In this document: positions 17,294-24,694 of the stretch, piece after piece | Layout: every line of letters starts with the position of its first letter | How positions within the stretch are numbered: the first letter of the stretch is position 1 | DNA from: a virus | Strand: one strand, 5' to 3' | IMG/VR virus record: IMGVR_UViG_3300032116_000148 | Coordinates: 1-64,000 of that record | DNA: 64,000 bases | Translations under genes and position numbers: made by a program | The notes under the pieces: generated by a model | What the model was told of the DNA's origin: nothing | What the model saw: only the letters and a program-made list of their open reading frames with translations | Databases searched by the model: none

Positions 17294-18706
17294 TCATAGC
17301 TCGTTTTTTATGTTCTTAATTTCTTCTCTTAATTTTTCAGCTTCGACTTGATACTTCTTAGATTCTCCTTTGTAGACCTTTCGATTTGTGTAGAGCTCTG
17401 TCAAGATGTTCTTGAGAATAGAATCATCCTTCTTATAGATGGCACCTGTTACCGATACGATCTTATCAGGAGATTTTTCTTTCAGAGCTTCGACAGGATC
17501 GATCTTCTTGATGAAAGATTCAGGGCTGATATTGATCTGCCTCATGATCGATGGATATAGAGAAGCAAAGTCAAAGCAGGCAACTGCTCTGTGCATTCCT
17601 ACGACAGGAGCTTTTACATAGGCTCCAGTATATTGTGTGTCTTTTCTTGAATCTTCAACGAAGTTTCTGGCCATTACTTTATTCTGAGCTAAGAATTTTC
17701 GGCAGAGCATCGATTCAGTAATTGCGACCGGTGAAGCTGCTTTGTAAATTCCAATCCTACACATAGTAGCAATAGTCAATGCAATATCCATCGTTCTCAA
17801 TTTCTGATGGATGAGATATACGAGACAGGTATCTACCACGTTGTAATAGACGTATTTTGTATATTCTTTTTCGTACAAATCTTGGATGGTACCGCTATAC
17901 TTGATTTTTTTCAATCCAACTACTGCTTCGGCTGTAGAATCGAGAGTAAAGTTTTCTTTGATAAAATCTGAACGATCCCATTTTCGATAGAGTTCCAAGT
18001 AGTCCATCATTCCTACGTGAAGAGGGAGATTTTCCTTTCCCCAGAGTTCTCCGACTGGGCTTGATATTGCTGGATCTATTGCTAGCTTGGAAGCTCGATT
18101 GACAAGATATTTCCAGTCAAAGTTAATGAAGTTCCAACCTGTGATCATTGGAAACTTTGAAACGAAAGATTTGAAGAATGTATAGAGAAGATCGTATTCT
18201 GAATCAAATTTCTTATAGACAAAACTAAATCTCGTATTTGTGTCTTTGAAATAGTCATCGACATCATTTTGAATCTTCTGTTGTTGATCTTGGGGAAGAT
18301 CTCCAGTAGCCAAAACAATCGCTTGTGCGTTTGGTGTAACTATTGCTATGGTAGTGACCGGTGTATCTGCTCTATCGGCTTCAGGGAAGCCGTCCTTGAC
18401 TTCAACCTCGATATCTACAAAATAGGTCTTTGGTAAGTTGTAACCAAATATCTCTTCAGTTTCCTCAAAGGATAGCTCATCGATGAATTGGATGAGAGAG
18501 TATTTGTCTAGTGATTTTGAAGCCGTTCTTTTGACTGGTCGGCCGTCCCAGTTTCTGAATTTATCTGATTTGTTCTTGTCTCTTTCTTCACAGACTTCCC
18601 AGTTGGCGACTTGGCTTACTTTATACTGTTTGTAGTTAGTGTTGCCTTCTTTGTCGTAATATGAAATTGTAAGGTTCGTCCCTCTCTGTTGTACATCAAG
18701 CAGCAT
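17294..18706 (-). CDS. 43A: DNA polymerase gp43, N-terminal half (exonuclease and motif A)
   Basis: 470 residues. The 3'-5' exonuclease is complete: Exo I YFVDIEVEV (D98, E100), Exo II GWNFINFDWKYL near 195, Exo III YNVVDTCLVY near 290. Palm motif A DFASLYPSIM lies near 380. The chain ends in a charged helix (YQVEAEKLREEIKNIKNEL), the first fingers helix, where the intact T4/RB69 enzyme continues. Motifs B and C are on the separate gene at 11480-12628. This is a gene split, not decay: both parts have clean starts and stops and intact motifs. Confidence 0.92.
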   Translation of the reverse strand: MLLDVQQRGTNLTISYYDKEGNTNYKQYKVSQVANWEVCEERDKNKSDKFRNWDGRPVKRTASKSLDKYSLIQFIDELSFEETEEIFGYNLPKTYFVDIEVEVKDGFPEADRADTPVTTIAIVTPNAQAIVLATGDLPQDQQQKIQNDVDDYFKDTNTRFSFVYKKFDSEYDLLYTFFKSFVSKFPMITGWNFINFDWKYLVNRASKLAIDPAISSPVGELWGKENLPLHVGMMDYLELYRKWDRSDFIKENFTLDSTAEAVVGLKKIKYSGTIQDLYEKEYTKYVYYNVVDTCLVYLIHQKLRTMDIALTIATMCRIGIYKAASPVAITESMLCRKFLAQNKVMARNFVEDSRKDTQYTGAYVKAPVVGMHRAVACFDFASLYPSIMRQINISPESFIKKIDPVEALKEKSPDKIVSVTGAIYKKDDSILKNILTELYTNRKVYKGESKKYQVEAEKLREEIKNIKNEL

Positions 18707-18712
18707 ATCTTT

Positions 18713-18742
18713 ATTTTATCTCTCATCTCTAAATAGTTTCTC
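18713..18742 (-). promoter_or_regulatory. Possible promoter of polymerase N-terminal gene, GAGAAA-N18-TAAAAT
   Basis: Minus-strand GAGAAAC at 18742, an 18-base spacer and TAAAAT at 18718-18713. The spacing equals the other promoters of this class, but the -35 deviates by two bases from TTGAAA, so it is a weak candidate. Confidence 0.3.
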
Positions 18743-18743
18743 A

Positions 18744-19211
18744 TCAGTAGCCTCTTTTTTGGCGATCGATGTTCTCTTTGTTCTTGCTCATATACATGTT
18801 GTACATTTCTTGGGGTGTCATTCCTACTGATACGGCCATGTTCATGAAAAAATGCAAGATGTCTATAATCTCGAACTTACATTCTAATTGATCATTCTCT
18901 GAAAGATCTGAGAACTTAATGTCTGAATAAGTTGAGTAAGCCTTCTTCCACCTTTTCCAGATAGCGCTTCCGTTACCGTCTTTAATGCCACCGAGAGCGT
19001 CTGTAGCTTCGTGAATCTCATCAAGGAGAGCGTGGTTGTTCATGTGCCAGAATCCCATAAGATCTCTAAGAGTCATGTTCTCAAAATCCCACCCGTAAAT
19101 CTCTTTCTGAGTGTACGCCTGAGTGTTGAGGATGTCTCCGAGTGTGTCCTTAGAGGAACTGTGCAAATTTTCGATCTCTAATTGAGAACAGCTGTTGTCA
19201 ATGTTTGCCAT
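18744..19211 (-). CDS. 56: dCTPase/dUTPase, gp56-like (all-alpha NTP pyrophosphatase)
   Basis: 155 residues; T4 gp56 has 171. The order of motifs fits the dimeric dUTPase/MazG superfamily: LLDEIHEATDAL (EExxE-type metal site), IWKRWKKAY, DQLECKFEIIDILHFFMNM (second metal site ExxD) and MSKNKENIDRQKRGY. These align closely with T4 gp56 (WKKWKARY, DQLEIKFELVDIFHFVLNM, LKNKENFARQDNGY). It hydrolyses dUTP and dCTP, keeping uracil, and in T4 unmodified cytosine, out of phage DNA and feeding dTMP synthesis. Its own promoter lies upstream. Confidence 0.88.
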   Translation of the reverse strand: MANIDNSCSQLEIENLHSSSKDTLGDILNTQAYTQKEIYGWDFENMTLRDLMGFWHMNNHALLDEIHEATDALGGIKDGNGSAIWKRWKKAYSTYSDIKFSDLSENDQLECKFEIIDILHFFMNMAVSVGMTPQEMYNMYMSKNKENIDRQKRGY

Positions 19212-19230
19212 ATTTCTTTCTTTTGCTTAG

Positions 19231-19260
19231 ATTATAGTGCACGAAAGAAAAGTGTTTCAA
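19231..19260 (-). promoter_or_regulatory. Promoter of gp56, TTGAAA-N18-TATAAT
   Basis: Minus-strand TTGAAAC at 19260, an 18-base spacer and a perfect TATAAT at 19236-19231, about 20 bases before the ATG. It directly follows the terminator at 19264-19290. Best example of the class in the window. Confidence 0.65.
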
Positions 19261-19263
19261 AGA

Positions 19264-19290
19264 AAAAGAGGACTTTTTAAGGTCCTCTTT
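19264..19290 (-). terminator. Intrinsic terminator upstream of gp56
   Basis: Minus-strand AAAAGAGGAC, a short loop and GTCCTCTTTTT give a 10-bp stem with T-tract. It ends the unit of capsid-targeted genes above it. The A/T flanks on both sides could make it work in both directions. Confidence 0.85.
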
Positions 19291-19379
19291 TGTATTCACA
19301 ATTCCAACACGTCTCAGGGATCTCTCCGTCCTAGCGCGAAAACCTTGCTGGTATCTCGACAAGCAGGTGGTGATTGAAA

Positions 19380-20150
19380 TCAACGCCAACCCTCAAGAGA
19401 CTTTCGAAAAGAGATGAATTCCTCAACTGCATCTATCACGCTTTTCGATCTGCTAGATTTTGCTAGATCAAGTAATTGTTCATGATCGAGCATTTCGAAT
19501 TTCGAGCGTGAGGTACGAGGCGATAATTTATCAAGAGAAAAGTGAGTTTGCCCGAAGGGGTCTTTATCTAAAGGATACGCAATTGCATTTTTCATAGCGA
19601 AGTTTAAAGCTTGTTTAGCGTCTTTCTCATTCAAAAACCTACCAGGCATTGCATATTCTCTGTAATCTGAATTAGGATAATTCTCGTAAAGCGCTAATCG
19701 AAGCGAAGGTGCCTTAGAATTTGTACCTGCGAATTTGAAGTCAGCTTCAACAGAAAAATGTTTTATGAATGGCGCAAGTATGTTTTCTGCTTCGGCTAAA
19801 ATGTCTGCAGGAACTGGAGAAGGTGTGTTGGCGATTCTCTTTTGTAAGTCTCTATAGTAATTTTCATCAACTCTTGCGCTATCAAGCCCTTCTTGAATTG
19901 AATCTGCATTAATCGTAAGCTCTTCTACATTAAACGCATCGTCAATCGGCCCCCTAGAATAAAGTCTACTATTTCCTGTATTATATTCAAACGTTAATTT
20001 CTTCAAGAGATCAATATATTTTTGGGCAGCATTTTTGTTATCGAAGAGAAAATTGCCAGCCTCATATACTTTCATTGTTCCCTTATTCTCAATTATACGT
20101 TCAGAAGAGAGAGAAACGATGAAGTCTTCGTAAAGTTTTACGTATTTCAT
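19380..20150 (-). CDS. Putative capsid-targeted internal protein (CTS family)
   Basis: 256 residues, function unknown. The N-terminus MKYVKLYEDFIVSLSSE shares the KLxExF pattern of the window's capsid-targeting-like leaders, though the clear (I/L)xE-A site is less obvious; MKVYEA at about residues 26-31 is a candidate. The remainder is soluble, mixed alpha/beta, without recognised motifs (for example ADILAEAENILAPFIKHFSV and FEMLDHEQLLDLAKSSRS). A TATAAATA late element lies 22 bases before the ATG, which fits a structural, head-packaged protein. It is followed by a terminator. Confidence 0.6.
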   Translation of the reverse strand: MKYVKLYEDFIVSLSSERIIENKGTMKVYEAGNFLFDNKNAAQKYIDLLKKLTFEYNTGNSRLYSRGPIDDAFNVEELTINADSIQEGLDSARVDENYYRDLQKRIANTPSPVPADILAEAENILAPFIKHFSVEADFKFAGTNSKAPSLRLALYENYPNSDYREYAMPGRFLNEKDAKQALNFAMKNAIAYPLDKDPFGQTHFSLDKLSPRTSRSKFEMLDHEQLLDLAKSSRSKSVIDAVEEFISFRKSLEGWR

Positions 20151-20172
20151 ATTTTTTGTTTTGTTAGCATGT

Positions 20173-20180
20173 TATTTATA
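20173..20180 (-). promoter_or_regulatory. T4-type late promoter element TATAAATA
   Basis: Exact minus-strand TATAAATA overlapping the stop codon of the upstream gene and 22 bases before the ATG at 20150. This is the T4 late consensus recognised by gp55-RNA polymerase. Confidence 0.5.
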
Positions 20181-21057
20181 CGAGTTTCTTGAGATCTTTG
20201 TTAGCATCATCGATAGTCTTCGATTCTTTCTTGAAGACTCCGAGAAGCTTGTTGATCGCTCCCTTGATGGCATTCTTGATCTTGTCAAAGATTGAAGCTT
20301 CTGCTACAACCACTTTATCGATGGAGAAGCTGTGCTTTACCTGAGTGACTTTTTTGCTTGCTTCGAGAGCCTCTTCAAGAACTCTACGAGTTGCCGCATT
20401 TACTTTACCGAGAGCGTTTTCAAAAGCAGTCTTGTAGGATGCATCTTTTCTCTCTCCACCGAAGCGGGAGACCTTGATCACGAACCCTTCAGTCTCAGCC
20501 AACTTATCGCCGACTTCTTTCATTCCATCAAGCATCGGCTTGACTTCTCCTTCGAACTGCTTGAATGCGAGCTTCTTTTCTTCAAGCTCGGCTTCCATTC
20601 TCTTAATCTCATTCTGGAGATCGTAGAATTCAGCGATGCTTGCTTTAACTCCTGGATCATCGATGAAAGCTTCAAAGACGAATTCTTCAAACATCTTTAC
20701 TATTTTCATATCTTTCTTTGTTTTTAATCTTTTGCGAGAAGCCGGTACGTCTCCGGATCCTGTTCTTTGAGTAGGAAATGACGTGAGATCTCCTGGATCT
20801 CCTGAAAAAGAGACAGCTCCCATTCCATTGACATTAGATGGAGTAGCCATCGACTCGTCCTTCTTCTTTACTTTGTTAGGCAAGCCTTTGTGTTTTGTGG
20901 CTGCAAAATCTTTCAGCTGCTTCTGGGTCATTCCCTGAGAGAGATCTTCTATCTCGTCTCTGTACTGGGGATTGATATCAGATGGATCAAGATCACCCTT
21001 TTTAAGAGCATAAGCTTGAGCCATGAGCCGTTGTTGTGCTATTGAACGTGCTGGCAT
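20176..21057 (-). CDS. DUF3008-like domain joined in frame to a capsid-targeted coiled-coil protein
   Basis: 293 residues in one frame. Residues 1-66 match the small DUF3008-type phage protein pattern (MPARSIAQQRLMAQAYALKK, MTQKQLKDFAATKHKGLP). A 50-residue linker leads to Met117, where MKIVKMFEEFVFEA begins, a typical capsid-targeting-like leader with a VFE-A site. The rest is coiled coil with a basic C-terminal part. The leader should be N-terminal to work, so internal initiation at the ATG at 20709 is likely; its upstream bases (AAACAAAGAAAGATATG) look like the A-rich start leaders of neighbouring genes. Two products, 293 and 177 residues, are possible. Confidence 0.65.
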   Translation of the reverse strand: MPARSIAQQRLMAQAYALKKGDLDPSDINPQYRDEIEDLSQGMTQKQLKDFAATKHKGLPNKVKKKDESMATPSNVNGMGAVSFSGDPGDLTSFPTQRTGSGDVPASRKRLKTKKDMKIVKMFEEFVFEAFIDDPGVKASIAEFYDLQNEIKRMEAELEEKKLAFKQFEGEVKPMLDGMKEVGDKLAETEGFVIKVSRFGGERKDASYKTAFENALGKVNAATRRVLEEALEASKKVTQVKHSFSIDKVVVAEASIFDKIKNAIKGAINKLLGVFKKESKTIDDANKDLKKLV

Positions 21058-21069
21058 CTTTGCTTTTTG

Positions 21070-22209
21070 TTATCTTTTAACTTGAATTTCATCATCTAAA
21101 ATGATGCTGTAATCTTCGACAAAAGCTTCAATGTCTTCTTTAGATCCTACGATAGAAAAACCTGATGAAGTTCTATCTTCAACATCTAAATTATAGTCTT
21201 TTTTAATTTCTTTATCAGATCCTCCCGGTTTTCTTCTATCGTCTATGTATGCAATATATTTTTCATCGTTCTTTTCACGAAGAGGACCAGAACCGCCTGC
21301 GCCTAGTGCAAGTTCAGTGTTCTTCTTTAACCATGCTAGAGCTTTGCCAGCTGAATACTTGAGCATCTTCTTGAAAGTAGTGGCCACGTCTTCAATGTTC
21401 CCACCTGGCTTAGCCTGGTAGCCGTAGACTTTACCGTTGATGCTCACATAGAAAAAGTCTTTAGTGAGATCGAGTGGATCGACGATGAGGTTTTCTTCTA
21501 AGCCGAATTCTTCGTAAATTTCAAGAACTTCGGATTCGTTGAGGGCGCTCATGATCACATGGCCGCTCTTAGTCAAAGAATAGTATTTTATACCGTCCTC
21601 TTCTTCAACTTTGAAAAAGTGAGAGTTACGGCTGATCCACTTCGTAGGAGCTCCAGCCTTAGAGACTGCATCCATGAAATCCTGTTCTGCGACTCTGCCG
21701 TTTCTTAAGATTTCGAGAACCTTATTACGAACTGGAGCGTTAGCATAAACGTGGTTGAGGGCGATGCGGCCTTCGTGGAGATTTTCATTTTCTCCGTCTT
21801 GAGCCATGTGGGCAGCTTCATCGTATAGAGAAGTTGGTAGATCATATCCAGCTTTCTTGGCAGCCGCATGAGCTTTATTATAATCGTTCGGTAATGCGCC
21901 GCCGAAAAAATCTAACACCGAGAAGGCGTCTGGAAATTTCTTGGCTTCATTGATGAACTGTTCGAAGAGTTTTAAGTGCTTCATTATGCTATGTGTTTTT
22001 AGATTCATTGGTGAATTGCTCTCGCCTACGAAGAAGTCTGCTTCTTTACCGTTGAGAGTCTTCCCGTCTTCCCAGGTGAGACCGATCATGTGGCCGTTAG
22101 CTGCTTTGATCATGTAATCGCCTTTCGCCTTGACTACTTGGTAACCTTTGTTGCTCCAGTAGACCTTTTTGCCAGCGTCTACAGCTGCTTTTATTTCCTG
22201 AGCGTTCAT
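21070..22209 (-). CDS. Small phage domain joined in frame to a capsid-targeted protein
   Basis: 379 residues in one frame. Residues 1-62 form a compact domain (AAVDAGKKVYWSNKGYQVVK, NGHMIGLTWEDGKTLNGKE) of a type that I recall as a free-standing small protein in other phages. Met76 starts MKHLKLFEQFINEAKK, the clearest capsid-targeting leader in the window with a FINE-A protease-like site. The ATG of the internal start is at 21984. The remaining about 290 residues include a helical part and a domain with KIYSL-type strands (EEDGIKYYSLTKSGHVIMS) and are not recognised. As with the next gene, internal initiation would be needed for head targeting. Confidence 0.65.
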   Translation of the reverse strand: MNAQEIKAAVDAGKKVYWSNKGYQVVKAKGDYMIKAANGHMIGLTWEDGKTLNGKEADFFVGESNSPMNLKTHSIMKHLKLFEQFINEAKKFPDAFSVLDFFGGALPNDYNKAHAAAKKAGYDLPTSLYDEAAHMAQDGENENLHEGRIALNHVYANAPVRNKVLEILRNGRVAEQDFMDAVSKAGAPTKWISRNSHFFKVEEEDGIKYYSLTKSGHVIMSALNESEVLEIYEEFGLEENLIVDPLDLTKDFFYVSINGKVYGYQAKPGGNIEDVATTFKKMLKYSAGKALAWLKKNTELALGAGGSGPLREKNDEKYIAYIDDRRKPGGSDKEIKKDYNLDVEDRTSSGFSIVGSKEDIEAFVEDYSIILDDEIQVKR

Positions 22210-23495
22210 TTAAGCTCTATTTTTATTTCTTCTGATATGAGAGACTTATCGACTTCTTCGATGAAAATGCCTTCCATGACACGCTTATCGTTCAGATAGT
22301 CTCCGAAAGTCTTAAACCCTGAAGCTTCTTTTTGATGAGTGATCTCCTTGATCTTATTTATCAACTTGTTAAGGTCTTGGATGACCAGCGGTGTGAGAAC
22401 ATCGTTAGATCTCTCGGGGTCTCTCTTCTTCCTAAGACAGTTGAGGAAGATCTGGAAAATCTTTTCGTTGTTACCAGATTTTTCGATGATCTCTCGAGTC
22501 TTTTCGTTTGGAATCATCTCTACGTTCAGAGAATGTTCAGCATTCTTGGCAAAATCCCGAGTCTCGAAATTCAAACCTTGTAGGTCTGATTCTCTCTTCT
22601 CCATGTAATCGTTGTAGATGGAGCAGACGAGAGTGAGATACTTTTCGTCTGGAAATTCTCCTAGAGCCATTTCAGACTTGATGCCGTGAGTCTCTAAAAA
22701 CTCTAACAAGTCTAAGAGGAGTATCGATACTGAATCGGTGGATCTACGTTTGCTCGCCTCTTTTTTGTAGAGAGACTTCATGTAGGGGTCGACTATCTTG
22801 GCAGTGACTATTGATTCTCCACCAGGCTTTACGAACTTGAAGATGAGAGAATCGAAGACTGTCTCATCATCACCGGCCAGAAGAGGACGATATGTGTAAT
22901 AGCCTTTGGGATCTAATATGCTGAAGAGGTATCTGAAAAAAGAATCGGTACCGATTATTTCCTCCAGCTCGTCTTTAGGAACCGCTAGAAATTCAAGGAT
23001 CTTTTTCTTTCTTTCATCGTCTAATTTTCCAGCGAAGAGCGGAGGATTCTCAGAGACTCCTAAGCGATGAGCCCAGTCAGAGAGTACTCGTGGATCTTCC
23101 ACTGTCTTTAGAGTTCTCGTATTTTGAGGATTCTTGATCATGATCCTGCTGAGGATCAAACCTGATGGAGGAACTTTGCCATAGATGGAAGTCTCACCAG
23201 GAAAATAGTCGAAGCCGAAGAGCCAGTCTTCAGGCATTTTGAGCTTCACGTCCATCGGAAGATCTTCGAAGTGTTTGATGCCTTTCTCGTAAAAGAGGGC
23301 AAGAGTACGATCGATGAGATTGATCTTTTCTTCACCTTTCTTAAAATAACACAGAGAAGAACCTTCTCTCATGACATAGAAGTCTGAGGCGTTGATCTTC
23401 TCAGAGACTATCACATAAGAATCGAAGAGGTCCTGTAGAAAAGTCTGGCCTCTTTCTCGGTAAAGCTTGTCGAGCTCTGGTATGTTCCCTATCAT
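22206..23495 (-). CDS. Putative ligase-superfamily nucleotidyltransferase
   Basis: 429 residues. YVIVSEKINASDFYV (K33) resembles ligase motif I, KxDG or KxNG with the adenylated lysine. DWLFGFDYFPGE near 95 may be motif III, and ESIVTAKIVDPYMKSLYKK near 230 resembles motifs IV and V (EGIVVK). The helical C-terminal half is unrecognised. This suggests an ATP-dependent RNA or DNA ligase or related enzyme, but several motifs deviate (ESIV instead of EGxV). It overlaps the next gene by 4 bases. An AATAAATAA element precedes the start at about 23507. Confidence 0.45.
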   Translation of the reverse strand: MIGNIPELDKLYRERGQTFLQDLFDSYVIVSEKINASDFYVMREGSSLCYFKKGEEKINLIDRTLALFYEKGIKHFEDLPMDVKLKMPEDWLFGFDYFPGETSIYGKVPPSGLILSRIMIKNPQNTRTLKTVEDPRVLSDWAHRLGVSENPPLFAGKLDDERKKKILEFLAVPKDELEEIIGTDSFFRYLFSILDPKGYYTYRPLLAGDDETVFDSLIFKFVKPGGESIVTAKIVDPYMKSLYKKEASKRRSTDSVSILLLDLLEFLETHGIKSEMALGEFPDEKYLTLVCSIYNDYMEKRESDLQGLNFETRDFAKNAEHSLNVEMIPNEKTREIIEKSGNNEKIFQIFLNCLRKKRDPERSNDVLTPLVIQDLNKLINKIKEITHQKEASGFKTFGDYLNDKRVMEGIFIEEVDKSLISEEIKIELK

Positions 23496-23500
23496 ATCTT

Positions 23501-23881
23501 TTATTTATTCAAGCTCCTCAGATAGCCGATGAGTTCTTTGTCAGTAGGCTGGATCTCGTAATTGTTCTTCTGAAAGATCTCCCAAGAGTCTTGAGCGTAT
23601 TGGCCGATGCCGTGGAGCTCTATGGGTTCTTTCCAATCTTTCTCTGTCCATTCTCGACTGAATTTAATAAGAGTACGAGCTCTCCTGTTATAGAGCCCTA
23701 GAGGTTTTATTACTCTAGCGATCTCTTCTGGATCGGCTGAAGCCATTTCTATGGGATCAGGCCAGAAAGAAAAGAGATCTTCTCTTACGCTGTCGACCTG
23801 GGTTCTCGTCGTCTGGTTCAAAAGGATACATCCTACTAGCATTTTCCACGGATCGTGCAGATATATCTCCTGAAGCATCAT
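23501..23881 (-). CDS. MBD4-like HhH-GPD DNA glycosylase
   Basis: 126 residues from the ATG at 23881 (a TTG at 23887 is also possible). The chain follows the catalytic domain of the thymine/uracil mismatch glycosylase MBD4 from end to end: LHDPWKMLVGCILLNQT, IKPLGLYNRRARTLIKFSRE, PIELHGIGQYAQDSWEIF (helix-hairpin-helix GIG and catalytic Asp98), and YEIQPTDKELIGYL. No iron-sulfur cysteines are present, as in MBD4. It would excise U or T, or a modified base, from DNA. No methyl-CpG-binding domain is attached. It lies between a ligase-like gene and a 2OG oxygenase. Confidence 0.82.
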   Translation of the reverse strand: MMLQEIYLHDPWKMLVGCILLNQTTRTQVDSVREDLFSFWPDPIEMASADPEEIARVIKPLGLYNRRARTLIKFSREWTEKDWKEPIELHGIGQYAQDSWEIFQKNNYEIQPTDKELIGYLRSLNK

Positions 23882-23920
23882 AGACAAATCTAGTAAAAAA
23901 GATCCACTTTAGAAACTGTT

Positions 23921-24631
23921 TTAGCTGAACCAGCCAGTGAATGAAAGCCTTTTAGCGTAAGAAGGTGCATTCACATGAGAGACGAAGTGATCAGTGCCCG
24001 CAGATGTTGAGAGATCGAAAAGTATCAGAGAATTGTATCGAGGAGAGATGACTTTTTCTACACCGTTAGGATCTCCCTGCTTTAGAAAATGAAGCATTCC
24101 TCCCCATTCCGGACGCCAGCCTCGAGAAATGTTATAGACAAAGCCCATCTGGCCGTTAGGACCATCGCTGTGAGTCGAAAGGAAGTCTCCGATGCTATAC
24201 CAAGAAGCGAAAAGCTCGTTGCTGCTGGAGACTGGAATGTCAGTGATCTGAGTAATGAATTGGTGGACTTCCGAAGTAGCTAAGTAGCTCCTAAGCTCAC
24301 ACTCTACACAGTTACAGCCTTCAACGTGATCGTTGAGAGTTCTTCGAAAAATGTAAGAGAATTGAGAATTTGCAAAAGCCTTACGAGCTGCAGATTCTTT
24401 CTCAGCAATGAGATCAGCGTTGTCTTCGGAATAGTAGCAGTTATGCATTTTATTCTCTCCGTCAGGAGAGGGTCGAGTGCTCACTGACCACCACCATTGG
24501 GGCATTCCCTCGTTGAAGTGGTTGAAGATTCTATCAGCTTGTTCAGGTACGAGAAAATTATCGATGATGACAGAACCGTCTCTTAGAAATTCGTATTTGA
24601 GTTTTCTCTTGTTAAGATCCTTGTTTAGCAT
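23921..24631 (-). CDS. 2-oxoglutarate/Fe(II)-dependent oxygenase (prolyl-hydroxylase type)
   Basis: 236 residues, double-stranded beta-helix fold. The iron ligands are H154 and D156 in STHSDG and H219 in HFVSHV; R228 in AKRLSF would bind 2-oxoglutarate. MGFVYNISRGWRPEWGGML is the typical core strand region. A Cys cluster CNCVEC (106-111) with H102 nearby may hold a metal. Similar phage enzymes are often annotated P4H-like. The substrate could be a protein or a nucleic-acid base; the adjacent glycosylase makes DNA or nucleotide modification worth considering. The ATG stands 3 bases after the T-tract of a terminator-like hairpin. Confidence 0.8.
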   Translation of the reverse strand: MLNKDLNKRKLKYEFLRDGSVIIDNFLVPEQADRIFNHFNEGMPQWWWSVSTRPSPDGENKMHNCYYSEDNADLIAEKESAARKAFANSQFSYIFRRTLNDHVEGCNCVECELRSYLATSEVHQFITQITDIPVSSSNELFASWYSIGDFLSTHSDGPNGQMGFVYNISRGWRPEWGGMLHFLKQGDPNGVEKVISPRYNSLILFDLSTSAGTDHFVSHVNAPSYAKRLSFTGWFS

Positions 24632-24633
24632 AT

Positions 24634-24664
24634 AAAAAAGGGAGAAGCTTTAGCCCCTCCCTTT
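24634..24664 (-). terminator. Terminator-like hairpin abutting the oxygenase start
   Basis: Minus-strand AAGGGAGGGGCT, a short loop and AGCTTCTCCCTT, then six T residues and ATATG. The stem is long with two G-T pairs. It ends the unit above it, while the overlapping promoter (24662-24692) would start transcription inside the left arm. Confidence 0.8.
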
Positions 24665-24692
24665 ATAGATTTATGTAAATTAAAAGTTTCAA
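24662..24692 (-). promoter_or_regulatory. Promoter of oxygenase gene, TTGAAA-N19-TATAAA
   Basis: Minus-strand TTGAAACTT at 24692, a 19-base spacer and TATAAA at 24667-24662. The first nine bases equal those of the gp32 and Hc1-like promoters. The -10 box overlaps the terminator stem. Confidence 0.5.
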
Positions 24693-24694
24693 CT

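Noticed and set aside
19198-19389. 63-residue basic open frame between gp56 and the capsid-targeted gene
   Set aside because: It spans a strong terminator and the gp56 promoter, and its composition changes abruptly. It is not conserved-looking, so it is taken as chance.
20332-20727. 131-residue plus-strand frame
   Set aside because: Antisense of the coiled-coil capsid-targeted gene, with no support other than length.
23501-23887. Reading the small HhH protein as a truncated endonuclease III
   Set aside because: It matches the whole MBD4 catalytic domain end to end and lacks the iron-sulfur cysteines by family, not by truncation.
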